A stretch of DNA of 23,780 bases from JAAEQG01 sp023133475 (GCA_030631415.1 DAOVLE010000055.1:1-23780); one strand, 5' to 3'. Positions 1-7,920 are shown, counted from the first letter of the stretch. Notes: generated by a model not told the origin, from the letters alone. Numbers and translations are program-made.

Positions 1-176
1 ACAGTTCACCTTGCGGGCAGCGGCTGAGATGGGACAGATCGACCGATGCCGACGGCGAAGGGAAATGTGCGGGAACAACTCCCCCATATTTTTCGCACCA
101 GCGGCTTGACAAACGCTGCTTCATAGATGGGCTATATTCCGATGCCCCCTCTGGGGGCTGAGAATGCGTCAGGGAC
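1..176. other. Left-edge non-coding stretch
   Basis: I see no gene here. A small hairpin, GCCCCC-TCT-GGGGGC at 144-158, lies just past the stop codon of the minus-strand permease gene. It has no T-tract, so it is only a weak terminator candidate. A TTGACA at 106-111 and a TATATT at 133-138 on the plus strand are 21 nt apart, too far for a standard promoter. Confidence 0.4.
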
Positions 177-2303
177 CTACAGGTCCGACCGGCGACACAG
201 CGCCAGACCGCAAAGCATGAGAACAACGGCAGGCACAATCACTTGCATGGGCAAATGGGCCAGGCTGCTCTCGGTATCGAGGCTTAGCCAATCGTTGATC
301 CACGGCATCTGGACACGAACTACCACAAACCCGTTATGAACGGCATGGCACAAAACCGCCGGCCAGATCGAGCGTGCCTGCCAACAGAGATATCCCAGCA
401 CAATCCCAAGCGCTACGGTCGTCGGGATTCTGAAAAACATAAAATGGAATATCCCAAAAACGCACGCCGACAGGATGATCGCCTTCCACTTGCCGGTCGA
501 TCCGCGTAGCCCGCTCATGAAAAAGCCTCGGAAAAAAAGCTCCTCGCACATGCCGGGAATAACCGCGATCAGCAACAAAGCCAACCACGGCGAAACGGAA
601 TTCAGCGCGGTGACGAATTTCGCATCCTGACCCTGTAGAAGTTCCTGAAAAGGGATCAGCTTATCTTGCAATACGAGCAATTCGTTCAGCGGTATCCATG
701 CTGTCAGGCCGACCAACACAGCGGCAAGGTGGAACTTCAGCCGCCCCGGGCGCAAACACCAGGTGGCGGATACGTCCACTTTCCAATACATCAGCACCGC
801 CAGCGGCAGAATCAGGAAGAACACCGGCATCCAGATCGCCGTGCCGCGAAGCAGAGCAAAGATGTCATCACCGGTGGCAGTCTGTAAACCGTGTTGAAAA
901 TAAAACCACATGGGGAACAGCAAAGCCACCACCAGTGCCACCATCGAGACACTTGGTCGAAGCGCCGGGCGGAACATGCGCCGGGAAAACGCCGACCGGA
1001 TCGAACCGGTATCGGCAAAAATGACCGATTCAGTGCCGAAGATTTTGGCGGCAACAGCCACCGCCGCGGAGGCATAAAGCACCGTCGAAGCCAAAACCCA
1101 CGCCAGAGCGGACCAGGTTACGTTCCCGCCGATGATACGCCCTTCAGTCGCACCCAACAGAAGCTCCCTGGTCAGCAGGACCATGTTGGCCACCGGCATG
1201 ATCAGCATGGGTCCTGAAAGCGTCGTCGCCGGCAACGCCGCAATGCCGCCAGGGACCAACGCCGCCAGGATAATGGGCGTGATGTAATTCTGCGCCTCTT
1301 TGAAGGTGTGGGCATAGCTGCACACCGCGATCATGATGGCTGAAAACAGAATGGCGAACGGAATCAACGCCAGCAGAATGATCGGAAACACCGCAAACGG
1401 AAACGATGCGTCCTGCGAACCCGAGAGCATCGCCTGGAAACCGCCGAAGTAAACCGTGGCGGAGATGCTGGACAGATTGAGCACTGCTCCCATGATCGCA
1501 ATCGTGGCGATCACCAGGAACTTGCCCACGATAAGCTCGATAACCGGGACGGGGCAAACCATGAGCGTCTCGAGTGTGCCCCGCTCGCGTTCACCCGCGG
1601 TCAGGTCGATGGCTGGGTAGATGGCGCCGGTGATGGTCATCAGCACCAGTATCAGCGGCAGAATCTGGCTGAGCACCGAACCGGCGGTGGCCAGTGTCTT
1701 GTGCTCCACCTTGATCGGCTCGATTGCCTCCACCGGGACACGGTAATAGTGCAACCGGAGGTCGATCAGGCGTCTCTCACATCGTTGCAGGAACTCCTCG
1801 ACCTGCACTGCGGCACAACGGCTGCGGGCCTCCTCCGGATCGTAGGCCAGTTCAAAACTCATCTGCCCGAAAAAAGGCTCAAAGCTCCTATAGCCGATGA
1901 TCCGCACGCCCACATGTATCTCACGGGCACGGACCAATTCCTCAAGAGTTCTTCCCGCCGGATCCCTTGAAGCATCCAGGACGGGGGTTTCCAGGGGTTC
2001 TGCCTGCCCGGCCGAGTCTTGCTCGCCATTGGTGGAGACGTCGGCTTCGTACTCCAACGCCGCGCGGTCTTCGGCGATCAGCTTGGCAAGAAAAGCCTGC
2101 TGCTCGGCGTTGGGCGTTGCCAGCACTATGGCATCTTTCCGCAGCAAAGACGTCTGCACGCTGATGGCCTGGGCGGCGCCGAGCATCAAAAGCGGGTACA
2201 GCAACACCGGGACCACGATCATGGCAATCAGGGTGCGGCGGTCGCGGAGGATGTCCACCAGTTCCTTCGTGTAGATCACCCGGATGCGACTCTTGGAGAT
2301 CAT
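177..2303 (-). CDS. ABC-2 type permease fused to a CPBP intramembrane protease (NatB-like)
   Basis: This is the membrane subunit of an ABC exporter with a C-terminal CPBP (Abi/CAAX-like) protease domain, about 708 residues. An N-terminal membrane helix is followed by an extracytoplasmic loop (roughly residues 50-210) and then the ABC-2 core, with the characteristic DLTAGERERGTLETL stretch after a helix. The C-terminal third carries the CPBP motifs: EExxxR (E588, E589, R593), FxxxH (F617-H621) and HxxxN (H654-N658), so the protease site looks intact. The fusion is a known architecture; its substrate is unknown. The start is ATG at 2303, overlapping the TGA of the ATPase gene (TGATG); a GTG one codon earlier is an alternative. 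It is co-transcribed with and translationally coupled to the ATPase. A role in exporting or processing a peptide or lipid is inference. Confidence 0.88.
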   Translation of the reverse strand: MISKSRIRVIYTKELVDILRDRRTLIAMIVVPVLLYPLLMLGAAQAISVQTSLLRKDAIVLATPNAEQQAFLAKLIAEDRAALEYEADVSTNGEQDSAGQAEPLETPVLDASRDPAGRTLEELVRAREIHVGVRIIGYRSFEPFFGQMSFELAYDPEEARSRCAAVQVEEFLQRCERRLIDLRLHYYRVPVEAIEPIKVEHKTLATAGSVLSQILPLILVLMTITGAIYPAIDLTAGERERGTLETLMVCPVPVIELIVGKFLVIATIAIMGAVLNLSSISATVYFGGFQAMLSGSQDASFPFAVFPIILLALIPFAILFSAIMIAVCSYAHTFKEAQNYITPIILAALVPGGIAALPATTLSGPMLIMPVANMVLLTRELLLGATEGRIIGGNVTWSALAWVLASTVLYASAAVAVAAKIFGTESVIFADTGSIRSAFSRRMFRPALRPSVSMVALVVALLFPMWFYFQHGLQTATGDDIFALLRGTAIWMPVFFLILPLAVLMYWKVDVSATWCLRPGRLKFHLAAVLVGLTAWIPLNELLVLQDKLIPFQELLQGQDAKFVTALNSVSPWLALLLIAVIPGMCEELFFRGFFMSGLRGSTGKWKAIILSACVFGIFHFMFFRIPTTVALGIVLGYLCWQARSIWPAVLCHAVHNGFVVVRVQMPWINDWLSLDTESSLAHLPMQVIVPAVVLMLCGLALCRRSDL

Positions 2304-3064
2304 CACCGGCTCCGTGTCTGGGGATCATACTCGTGGATGATCTTGAGAAAGATGTTGCTCAGGCGTTGTTCGCCCGTCTGTTCCCGCAACTTGCCCAGGG
2401 TCCCCTCCGCCACCAGTTTGCCGTTGTGCAATAGCCCGATGCGGTCACACATCGATTCCGCCTCGTCGAGGTAGTGCGTGCACAGCAACACGGTTTTGCC
2501 CTCGTTTCGCTCGCGAATGATGAAATCGAGGATCACCCGGTTGCTCAGCACATCGAGGCCCAAGGTAGGTTCGTCCATGATCAGCACCGGCGGATCGCCC
2601 ACCAAAGCCCGGGCGATGTTGGCCCGTTGCTTCTGCCCGGTCGAGAGAGCCCCGCAGCGAAGCTGGGCGAAATCGCCCATGTCCAGCCAGTCGATCAGAT
2701 GAGCGACCCGCTTGGCAGCCCGCTGCCCACTGATCCCGTGCAGCTCCGCGAAGTAGATCAAGAACTCCCGCACGCTGAGGCGATGATACAGCCCGGTGTT
2801 GGCGGTGAGGAACCCGATGGCTCGCTTGGCTGCGTCTGGTTTGGCGGACACTTCGTAGCCGGCGATTACAACGCGCCCAGTCGTTGGCTTCATCAAGCCG
2901 CTGAGAATGCGCAGCGTCGTCGTTTTGCCGGCACCGTTGGGGCCGAGCAATCCGTAAACGTGGCCTTGTTGGACTGCAAAGCTCAACCCGTCCACGGCAC
3001 GCTTCTCACTCCCGTCGGGCATCGGGAAGAGCTTCGTAAGCTTTTCGACGACGATCATATCCAT
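2303..3064 (-). CDS. ABC transporter ATP-binding protein (NatA-like)
   Basis: This is the cytoplasmic ATPase that would energise the permease encoded directly downstream. The 253-residue protein has a Walker A GPNGAGKTT (41-49), the signature LSTGQKQR (140-147), Walker B VLIMDE (160-165), a D-loop LGLD (168-171) and a switch histidine (H197), all intact and at normal spacing. The length fits the single-domain ABC-2 exporter ATPases (NatA/CcmA type). The ATG at 3064 is the first in the frame, has no clear Shine-Dalgarno sequence, and sits inside an 8-bp inverted repeat with a promoter-like sequence just upstream. This could mean a near-leaderless, regulated transcript. The gene and the permease overlap by one to four bases. 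Confidence 0.93.
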   Translation of the reverse strand: MDMIVVEKLTKLFPMPDGSEKRAVDGLSFAVQQGHVYGLLGPNGAGKTTTLRILSGLMKPTTGRVVIAGYEVSAKPDAAKRAIGFLTANTGLYHRLSVREFLIYFAELHGISGQRAAKRVAHLIDWLDMGDFAQLRCGALSTGQKQRANIARALVGDPPVLIMDEPTLGLDVLSNRVILDFIIRERNEGKTVLLCTHYLDEAESMCDRIGLLHNGKLVAEGTLGKLREQTGEQRLSNIFLKIIHEYDPQTRSR

Positions 3065-3104
3065 GCCGACATGACATTGTCGGCACCAATCAACCGCCGG
3101 TCAA
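3064..3104 (-). promoter_or_regulatory. Candidate promoter and operator of the ABC exporter operon
   Basis: Read on the minus strand, TTGACC (3104-3099) and GACAAT (3081-3076) are separated by 17 nt, a reasonable sigma-70-type pair. A perfect inverted repeat, TGCCGACA-N6-TGTCGGCA (3064-3085), covers the -10 region and touches the start codon, which is where a repressor would act. Function is inferred from position only. Confidence 0.4.
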
Positions 3105-3119
3105 TCCACACACCAACAT

Positions 3120-3270
3120 AGAATGGAGAATGGAGAAGAATCGTGGACGAAACCACATCGGGGGTGTTTAACAGCGACATTCCGCAACGTTTAGCGGCGA
3201 CAAGTCCTCAGCGTTTAGCGGCGACCCGAAGGGGAGCGCGTAAAAGGAGAGCGTGAAAAACGGAGCGTGA
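3120..3270. repeat. Heptamer tract plus two 24-bp GTTTAGCGGCGAC units
   Basis: Two copies of AATGGAG (from 3122) are followed by GTTTAGCGGCGAC at 3189 and again at 3213 (24-bp period). The second copy runs into CCCGAAGGGGAGCG and then AGCGTGAA-type sequence. The same order of modules recurs at 8255-8345, 12574-12660, 17608-17690 and 21770-21849. The stretch 3065-3302 contains no gene. Confidence 0.8.
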
Positions 3271-3285
3271 AGAACACAATGCACT

Positions 3286-3299
3286 GCACGGAATCGTGC
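3286..3299. repeat. Small hairpin after the pseudopilin gene
   Basis: GCACG-GAAT-CGTGC forms a 5-bp stem immediately past the minus-strand stop codon at 3303. There is no T-tract, so it is at most a weak transcription end signal. Confidence 0.3.
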
Positions 3300-3302
3300 G
3301 GG

Positions 3303-4130
3303 TTACTCCGTACGCCACTCTTTGTATGGAGGTGTCTCGTCAACCACGGTCCACTCACGTTGGTGCAAGGATCGTGTGTCGGCATACAGGTACTCGGCGT
3401 GCCCGTCAAGAAAGGCAAAGTTGTGCTTGGAGAACTTCCGATGATTGCCCTCGATCTGCTCGCGATTGCCCAGACCGAACTCGGCAGGGTCCTCGGTCAA
3501 GGTCACAAACCGCGAGACGTTCCGCTGCATGTACTTCCACCAGATACGCTCGCCACGCGGCACCTGATTTATATCGCGGTTCTGCTCATCAGGAGCCCCG
3601 GGTAGAACCGTCTGAATCCCAAACCAATGCCAGTTCAAGTGATAACTGGTGCCAATGTCTTCATAAGTGGGGATTTCAGCTAACGCTAACCCCTTGGTTC
3701 CCACACGACGAGAGAGCGTATCAGACGGGCACCGAAATACCGGTAAACGTGTGTTGTCGGTGAGTTGCCCCGCTCGGAACATATATGCGCTTAAAGGGCG
3801 GGCCTGCGTCGGAATGTAGTAAGTGCCGCCCTCGTGAACCTTCCATATCTGACGATTGCTGCCCGTCCAGCCGCCATAGCGCCAACTCACCGCCTTGCCG
3901 TTCCCATCGGAGGTAATGGGAAAGGTATCAAGCTCCAATGCGTAATTGATAAGCCCTTTACCTACGGTTCCGATATGACTTTGGCAGGCGACGGTTCTGG
4001 CGTGCTCGCGGAAATCACGCAGAGAAGGTAGCAGGACAGATAAGAGGATTCCAATAATGGAAACCACCACTAATAGCTCAACGAGCGTAAAAGCGCGCCG
4101 TCCCCTCATTCGCCCCGATCGGTCGGCCAT
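3303..4130 (-). CDS. Type II secretion-like pseudopilin (prepilin N-terminus, DGH-type C-terminus)
   Basis: This is a 275-residue exported protein with a class III (prepilin) signal: basic residues, then A13-FTLVELLVVVSIIGILLSVLLP. Cleavage is expected between A13 and F14, and E18 is the conserved +5 glutamate. The rest is a large globular domain ending near NFAFLDGHAEYL, the signature region of the DUF1559-like/H-X9-DG pseudopilin families that are hugely expanded in Planctomycetota. It probably assembles at, or is anchored in, the cytoplasmic membrane with its C-terminal domain outside; its specific partner is unknown. The ATG at 4130 has GAGG 8 nt upstream. It is monocistronic and flanked by repeats on both sides. 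Another pseudopilin of the same kind lies at 15923-17017. Confidence 0.87.
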   Translation of the reverse strand: MADRSGRMRGRRAFTLVELLVVVSIIGILLSVLLPSLRDFREHARTVACQSHIGTVGKGLINYALELDTFPITSDGNGKAVSWRYGGWTGSNRQIWKVHEGGTYYIPTQARPLSAYMFRAGQLTDNTRLPVFRCPSDTLSRRVGTKGLALAEIPTYEDIGTSYHLNWHWFGIQTVLPGAPDEQNRDINQVPRGERIWWKYMQRNVSRFVTLTEDPAEFGLGNREQIEGNHRKFSKHNFAFLDGHAEYLYADTRSLHQREWTVVDETPPYKEWRTE

Positions 4131-4389
4131 TGGCTCAACCTCGCCCTAAGTTCGGCCTCTTGCCACCCCGTCCCCAGGGGGCTCCAATACTCCTGCGAAC
4201 TACACCGCACTCCTCTCTGACAACCACCCACGGGTGAACAAAAGCACCCACAGAACAATTGCATTCTACCTTAATCCCCCCAAGATGCCAACCCCCAATT
4301 GTTACAAATGACCAGAATTGACGCAACCTATTGCATCGACAAAGGTTACGAGGCAAGAAATAAAGGCGGCAAGTATACATTCAGCCCCC

Positions 4390-4417
4390 GTAGGTCGGGT
4401 CTGCGGACCCGACCTAC
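4390..4417. repeat. 12-bp-stem palindrome, TGCG loop
   Basis: The left arm GTAGGTCGGGTC and right arm GACCCGACCTAC are exact reverse complements separated by TGCG. The sequence begins with GTAG and ends with CTAC like the GGCGGGT family, so it is probably a diverged cousin. Confidence 0.85.
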
Positions 4418-4513
4418 AAACTGTCAAAACCCGACATGCACTAATTTAGCTGTAACTTCTTTTCAGGAAATACTCTGCGATCTTCGCGGTGTGAGAAATG
4501 CAGGTTAGTAGTT

Positions 4514-4570
4514 GTAGGGCGGGTTCTACCCGCCTTCGTGGCATGGTGTGGCGGGTGGAACCCGCCCTAC
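4514..4570. repeat. Double-arm GGCGGGT palindrome, copy 1
   Basis: The left arm (4514-4534) and right arm (4550-4570) are inverted copies of each other around a 15-nt spacer. Each arm is itself a hairpin with a 7-bp GGCGGGT/ACCCGCC stem and a 3-nt loop (TCT on the left, GGA on the right). Confidence 0.9.
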
Positions 4571-4585
4571 ATCCATCGGCAGTGA

Positions 4586-4945
4586 TTATGCGTCGGGCTC
4601 GATGGTCACGGTCAGACTCAGACTTGCGAACTGCTCCTGATACAGCTCCGCCCGTTCCAGATGGGTGACCAGCAACAGAGAAACCCCGGCCTCGTGGGCT
4701 TCGATGGTCTTTTGGATCGCCTCCTCCTGCTGCAACGGCATCAGCATGAAAACCGAGCGGGCCACATGGTCAAATGTATTTACGTCATCGTTGTGCAGCA
4801 GAACCTTGTACTGCGGTAGTTGGCCTGGTTTGAGCTTGCCGGGGGCCGGCTTTCGTTTCGGAACAGCCACCGCGGTATGGCCTACGTCTTGTGCGCCGTC
4901 GTTGGTTGTCGGAGGGAGAGATTGTTCTTCTTTCTCTTCTGACAT
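4586..4945 (-). CDS. clpS: ATP-dependent Clp protease adaptor ClpS
   Basis: ClpS binds the N-terminal domain of ClpA/ClpC and delivers N-degron substrates to the Clp protease in the cytoplasm. The 119-residue protein has a disordered, charged N-terminus (about 1-40) and then the ClpS core: YKVLLHNDDVNTFDHV with the conserved NDD near the N-degron pocket, a helix with the MLMPLQQEEA region, and HEAGVSLLLVTHLERAELYQEQF. The C-terminus has the usual final strand (LTVTIEPDA). The length is normal for the family. ATG at 4945 is preceded by AGGA 8 nt upstream. No Clp ATPase gene is nearby. The next gene downstream on this strand is across a repeat-filled gap. Confidence 0.93.
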   Translation of the reverse strand: MSEEKEEQSLPPTTNDGAQDVGHTAVAVPKRKPAPGKLKPGQLPQYKVLLHNDDVNTFDHVARSVFMLMPLQQEEAIQKTIEAHEAGVSLLLVTHLERAELYQEQFASLSLTVTIEPDA

Positions 4946-4962
4946 GGGTTGATTCCTACATT

Positions 4963-5236
4963 AGCTATCAGCTATCAGCTATCAGTGCGAACGGCAGGTT
5001 TTCAGCCTGCCCTATTTGTCGGCGGCTTATCGTAAAAAGGCGCGCCGCAAACTCCTCCCGAGACGCTTCCGCGAGGGAAACCAAATCGCCATACACCTAG
5101 AGCATAGTCCGATTCCTCTCCGAAAGCAAGCGGCATGGGCGTTTGGATTCGTGTCCCCCACGGCTAAAGCCATGGGCCACCCGGCACCCGGCCGCTCCCT
5201 TACGGTCGCGGTACTGAAAGCTGATAGCTGATAGCT
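4963..5236. repeat. Repeat cassette bounded by inverted heptamer tracts
   Basis: The left end is 3.3 copies of AGCTATC (4963-4985). The right end (5219-5236) carries the same heptamer in the opposite orientation (AGCTGAT). Inside are a GGCAGG/CCTGCC hairpin (4993-5011), a CCCACGGC-TAAA-GCCATGGG hairpin (5157-5176), and a module ending in GGTCGCGGTAC that recurs inverted at about 10811-10832. The cassette nearly fills the gap between clpS and folK; no gene is visible in it. Confidence 0.7.
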
Positions 5237-5238
5237 TC

Positions 5239-5751
5239 TCAACCCCAATTTGTATCGGTAATGCGACGGACATCCGTGCGTTGTGACTTCGGCAGACGAG
5301 CGAGCAATTCGCAAATGGTTGCTCTGAGAGCGGGATGGAGCAACTGGGGAGCCAAATCCATCAGCGGGCACAACACAAAACCCCGCAAATGAAGACGCGG
5401 GTGAGGAACAATCAAAGTGCTCGTCTCCAATACCACATCGTCGTACAACAGAACGTCAATGTCAATGGTTCGCGGGCTGTTGGGGACGTTGCGGCGTCGG
5501 CCTAGCTCCGCCTCGATTCGCAGGCAGTGGCCCAGCAAATCATGCGGCCGGCGACGGGTTTCGATCCTTACCACGGCGTTGAGATAGGCCGGCTGGCCCG
5601 GAGGCCCCCCCACCGGCTTGGTCTCATATAGATTCGAGTATGCCACGACCCGAGTTTCCGGTATTTGGTCGATCCGGTCGGCAGCAGCCACCATCGTGTG
5701 CAAGCGGTCCCCCAGATTGGCGCCAAGAGCAAGATAGGCGTCGTGATTCAT
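5239..5751 (-). CDS. folK: 2-amino-4-hydroxy-6-hydroxymethyldihydropteridine pyrophosphokinase
   Basis: FolK transfers pyrophosphate from ATP to 6-hydroxymethyl-7,8-dihydropterin in folate synthesis. Recognisable blocks in the roughly 170-residue protein are AYLALGANLGDR at the N-terminus, YETKPVGGPPGQPAYLNAV (substrate loop), LGRRRNVPNSPRTIDIDVLLYDD (the R-x-x-D-I-D-x-L-x-Y metal-binding signature) and PHPRLHLRGFVLCPL. All key residues appear present. The start region is GTGATG. The upstream lipoprotein gene ends inside it (TGA overlapping), so folK is translationally coupled to a gene with no obvious link to folate. The stop codon is 2-3 nt from a heptamer repeat tract. No other folate gene is in the window. 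Confidence 0.94.
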   Translation of the reverse strand: MNHDAYLALGANLGDRLHTMVAAADRIDQIPETRVVAYSNLYETKPVGGPPGQPAYLNAVVRIETRRRPHDLLGHCLRIEAELGRRRNVPNSPRTIDIDVLLYDDVVLETSTLIVPHPRLHLRGFVLCPLMDLAPQLLHPALRATICELLARLPKSQRTDVRRITDTNWG

Positions 5752-6881
5752 CACGGTTGCAGGCCCCCGGGGGAATCATCCACCAGCTTCAGAATGCAGG
5801 CCTGACGGGCCAGTAGCGTGTCGAGCATGTATAGGCGATCCTTAGGATTGCTCAGACCGGCGGCGTCGATGATCGCTTCGAGGTGCTCAGGCTGCAAACG
5901 GGCGATTCGCCGGACGATCCAATCCCGGTCGGAGTTGGTCATGTGGTCAAAGGCAGTGTTGGCCACCTGCGGCTTCCAGGTGAGAGGATCGAAGTTGGCA
6001 TCGAGTCGGCCGACAGCCGGCGAGACCAGCGGCTGATGGGGGTCATAGCCGGGTCGGATCAGACCCAGAGTTAACACCTCCAAAAACCGTGCGGGCGACC
6101 CAACCGCATATCGCCAACCGCGCCAAGGTTCCTTAGGCTGACCTTGCCAGGCACCCAAGGTGCTGTTGAAGTCGATCAGGTAATACCGGGCAACATCGTC
6201 TCGCACGCCGACCAGAGTGTTCGAGGCGGTGCGATCGGTATCGTTAAGCCACGCCGCCACCATGCGCAATCCGCGAATCTCGCGGCGGTAACGGAACCAA
6301 TCGAACTGAAAGTGGCCTATGACATCGGGAATCAGCAGCGAGGCGGCTGCACGCCGACCGTCAAAACGGTCGTCGCCGGTCCCGTAAAGGTCTACGACAA
6401 ACGTCGGGGGGACATTGTAGCCAAGAGCGTGGTAGACCCGCGAGGCGATCACCGACACCGAGGAGCCCAACTCGGGATAGTCGGGGTGATCCAGCTTCAC
6501 CAGATACTTCCGCCCGTCGGCATCGGTACCGAAGAAGCCGGGAGTCGCTCCGGTCGATTTGACGCGGTCGATCCTGAACGGCTGAACCGGGGGTTTCCCC
6601 CAGGCGGTATCCGTCACGTCGCGCCGGGTGATGAAGGAGGAACCGGCGAGGTCTGCGTCGGTGGCGTTCCAGGCTTCGTCGCCGAACAGGGTGCGGCACA
6701 GGGGGTCGAGCGTGAGAATGTCCCGTGCGGGATAGAGCACGGCGGCTTTGAACTGTGACACGAAGAGGCTATCGTCGGTGGTGCGGATGTGACGTTTGAT
6801 GGTGGGAGCCGAGTTGGCATATCGCAGCCCGGCACAACCGCACGCCCAGAGGCATAGGGTAACCCCGGCGACAAGCCTCAT
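5751..6881 (-). CDS. Putative lipoprotein with a PI3K/HipA-like kinase active-site pattern
   Basis: I do not recognise a named family. The 376-residue protein begins with a short hydrophobic stretch and ACGC (C16), resembling a lipoprotein signal. A kinase-like order of motifs follows: a nucleotide-binding-like strand GRKYLVKLD (K129), an acidic residue in ASRVYHAL-type helix context, a catalytic-loop-like NDTDRTASN (D216, R217, N221; compare DRHxxN in HipA and PI3/4-kinases), and YLIDFNSTLG (D237-F238; compare IDFG). The C-terminus is helical. If exported, the supply of ATP is puzzling; the protein could instead be cytoplasmic or use another donor. No clear Shine-Dalgarno sequence precedes ATG 6881. 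The last bases overlap folK. Kinase activity is inference from motif order. Confidence 0.55.
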   Translation of the reverse strand: MRLVAGVTLCLWACGCAGLRYANSAPTIKRHIRTTDDSLFVSQFKAAVLYPARDILTLDPLCRTLFGDEAWNATDADLAGSSFITRRDVTDTAWGKPPVQPFRIDRVKSTGATPGFFGTDADGRKYLVKLDHPDYPELGSSVSVIASRVYHALGYNVPPTFVVDLYGTGDDRFDGRRAAASLLIPDVIGHFQFDWFRYRREIRGLRMVAAWLNDTDRTASNTLVGVRDDVARYYLIDFNSTLGAWQGQPKEPWRGWRYAVGSPARFLEVLTLGLIRPGYDPHQPLVSPAVGRLDANFDPLTWKPQVANTAFDHMTNSDRDWIVRRIARLQPEHLEAIIDAAGLSNPKDRLYMLDTLLARQACILKLVDDSPGGLQP

Positions 6882-6940
6882 GAGACGTTTGATCCGATTG
6901 TTCGGTTGAAGTCACAAAGGTGGGTAGAACCCGCATTTCT

Positions 6941-7060
6941 CATGAACGCAGAGACGCAGAGAACGCAGAGAAGAAAGGAGTGCACCCAACGACGATGCTT
7001 CCCATCCCCCCATTTTCCATTTTTAATTTTCCATTTTCCATTTTCTCCATTCTCCATTTT
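6941..7060. repeat. Composite repeat, copy A (CGCAGAG module, unique core, heptamers)
   Basis: In order: GAACGCAGAGACGCAGAG, then GAGTGCACCCAACGACG, then CATCCCCCCATTTTCC, then CCATTTT-type heptamers. The same modules occur in the reverse orientation at 17641-17755, so this is one mobile or duplicated unit of about 115-120 bp. Confidence 0.8.
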
Positions 7061-7177
7061 CTGCTCGCTCCGTGGTGTTGTTGGTGTCGGCGACCTTCTC
7101 TATACTGCAACCGGTTGCTTTTTGCCAATCGCCCGTATCTGATGGGATACGGTGCATGGACGAAGGCGACAAACGGT

Positions 7178-7258
7178 GTAGGGCGGGTTTCACCCGCCGC
7201 AGCAATGTAGGGCGGGTTCCACCCGCCGTAGCAAAGATGGCGGGTGGAACCCGCCCCA
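7178..7258. repeat. Triple-arm GGCGGGT palindrome, copy 2
   Basis: Two left-type arms (7178-7198 with loop TTC, 7207-7227 with loop TCC) precede one right-type arm (about 7239-7258, loop GGA). It lies just upstream of the cysC ribosome binding site. Confidence 0.9.
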
Positions 7259-7275
7259 CAGAATTGGAGAAGACA

Positions 7276-7896
7276 GTGACAAATATCAAGGCGACGAACA
7301 TTACTTGGCATGAGGGACACGTTGACCGCCGGGAGCGGGAGGGATTGCTCGAGCAGAAAGGCTGCCTGATCTGGTTTACGGGCTTGAGCGGCTCGGGCAA
7401 GAGCACGGTGGCTTATACGCTGGAGCATGCCCTGGTGCAGCGAGGCCATCTGGCATATGTGCTCGATGGGGACAACATTCGACACGGGCTGAACAAGAAC
7501 CTGGGTTTTTCGGCTGAGGATCGTGCGGAGAACATCCGGCGTATCGGTGAGGTCGGCAAGCTGTTTGTGGACACCGGGGTGGTAACGCTGACCGCTTTTA
7601 TCAGCCCCTACAAAGCAGACCGGGACGCCAACCGTGCCCTGCTCAAACCGGGCGAGTTCATCGAGGTGTTCATGGACACCCCGCTGGACGTGTGCGAGGA
7701 GCGTGACCCGAAAGGCCTATACAAAAAGGCCCGCGCCGGCGAGATCAAAGGGTTCACCGGAATCGACGATCCCTACGAAGCCCCCGATAACCCCGAGCTG
7801 GTCATCAACACCGCCGAGCTTTCGCCGCAGGAAGCGTCTGCCGAGATCATCCAGATGCTCGAGAGCAAGGGGCTTCTGCCCGAGCTGTCCGAGTAG
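7276..7896 (+). CDS. cysC: Adenylylsulfate kinase
   Basis: CysC phosphorylates APS to PAPS with ATP. The 206-residue protein contains the P-loop GLSGSGKST (36-44), the DGDNIRHGLNKNLGFS block (64-79), the following EDRAENIRRIGEVGKL helix, FISPY (109-113), and the RDPKGLYKKARAGEIKGFTGID region (lid and APS contact). All are typical of a stand-alone, active APS kinase. I chose GTG 7276 because GGAGA lies 5 nt upstream; the open frame extends further upstream only through a palindromic repeat. No cysD/cysN or reductase gene is adjacent, so PAPS might serve sulfation of surface glycans, given the O-antigen-ligase-like gene next door; that link is inference. Confidence 0.94.
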   Translation: MTNIKATNITWHEGHVDRREREGLLEQKGCLIWFTGLSGSGKSTVAYTLEHALVQRGHLAYVLDGDNIRHGLNKNLGFSAEDRAENIRRIGEVGKLFVDTGVVTLTAFISPYKADRDANRALLKPGEFIEVFMDTPLDVCEERDPKGLYKKARAGEIKGFTGIDDPYEAPDNPELVINTAELSPQEASAEIIQMLESKGLLPELSE

Positions 7897-7920
7897 AGGG
7901 GCGAGGGAGTTTCGTGCGGG

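Larger units (their letters stand above)
4131..4585. other. Gene-free interval with two hairpin repeats
   Basis: No credible gene is present. Contents: a near-perfect hairpin at 4390-4417 (12-bp stem, TGCG loop), the double-arm palindrome at 4514-4570, and at roughly 4470-4500 a degenerate relative of the CGCAGAG family (CTCTGCGATCTTCGCGGTG). Confidence 0.6.
6882..7275. other. Repeat-filled interval between divergent genes
   Basis: No gene is credible here. It holds a partial GGTGGGTAGAACCCGC arm (6919-6934), a composite element at 6941-7060 and a triple-arm GGCGGGT palindrome at 7178-7258. The promoters of the lipoprotein gene and of cysC must lie here, but I see no convincing -35/-10 pair. 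Confidence 0.6.

Noticed and set aside
106..138. Plus-strand promoter TTGACA...TATATT
   Set aside because: Spacing of 21 nt is too long and no plus-strand gene follows.
127..339. Small plus-strand frame at the left edge
   Set aside because: It overlaps the permease 3' end in antisense and its product resembles no protein; treated as a shadow.
7072..7275. Long upstream extension of the cysC frame
   Set aside because: It runs through heptamers and a palindromic repeat, while a good Shine-Dalgarno sequence stands before GTG 7276.
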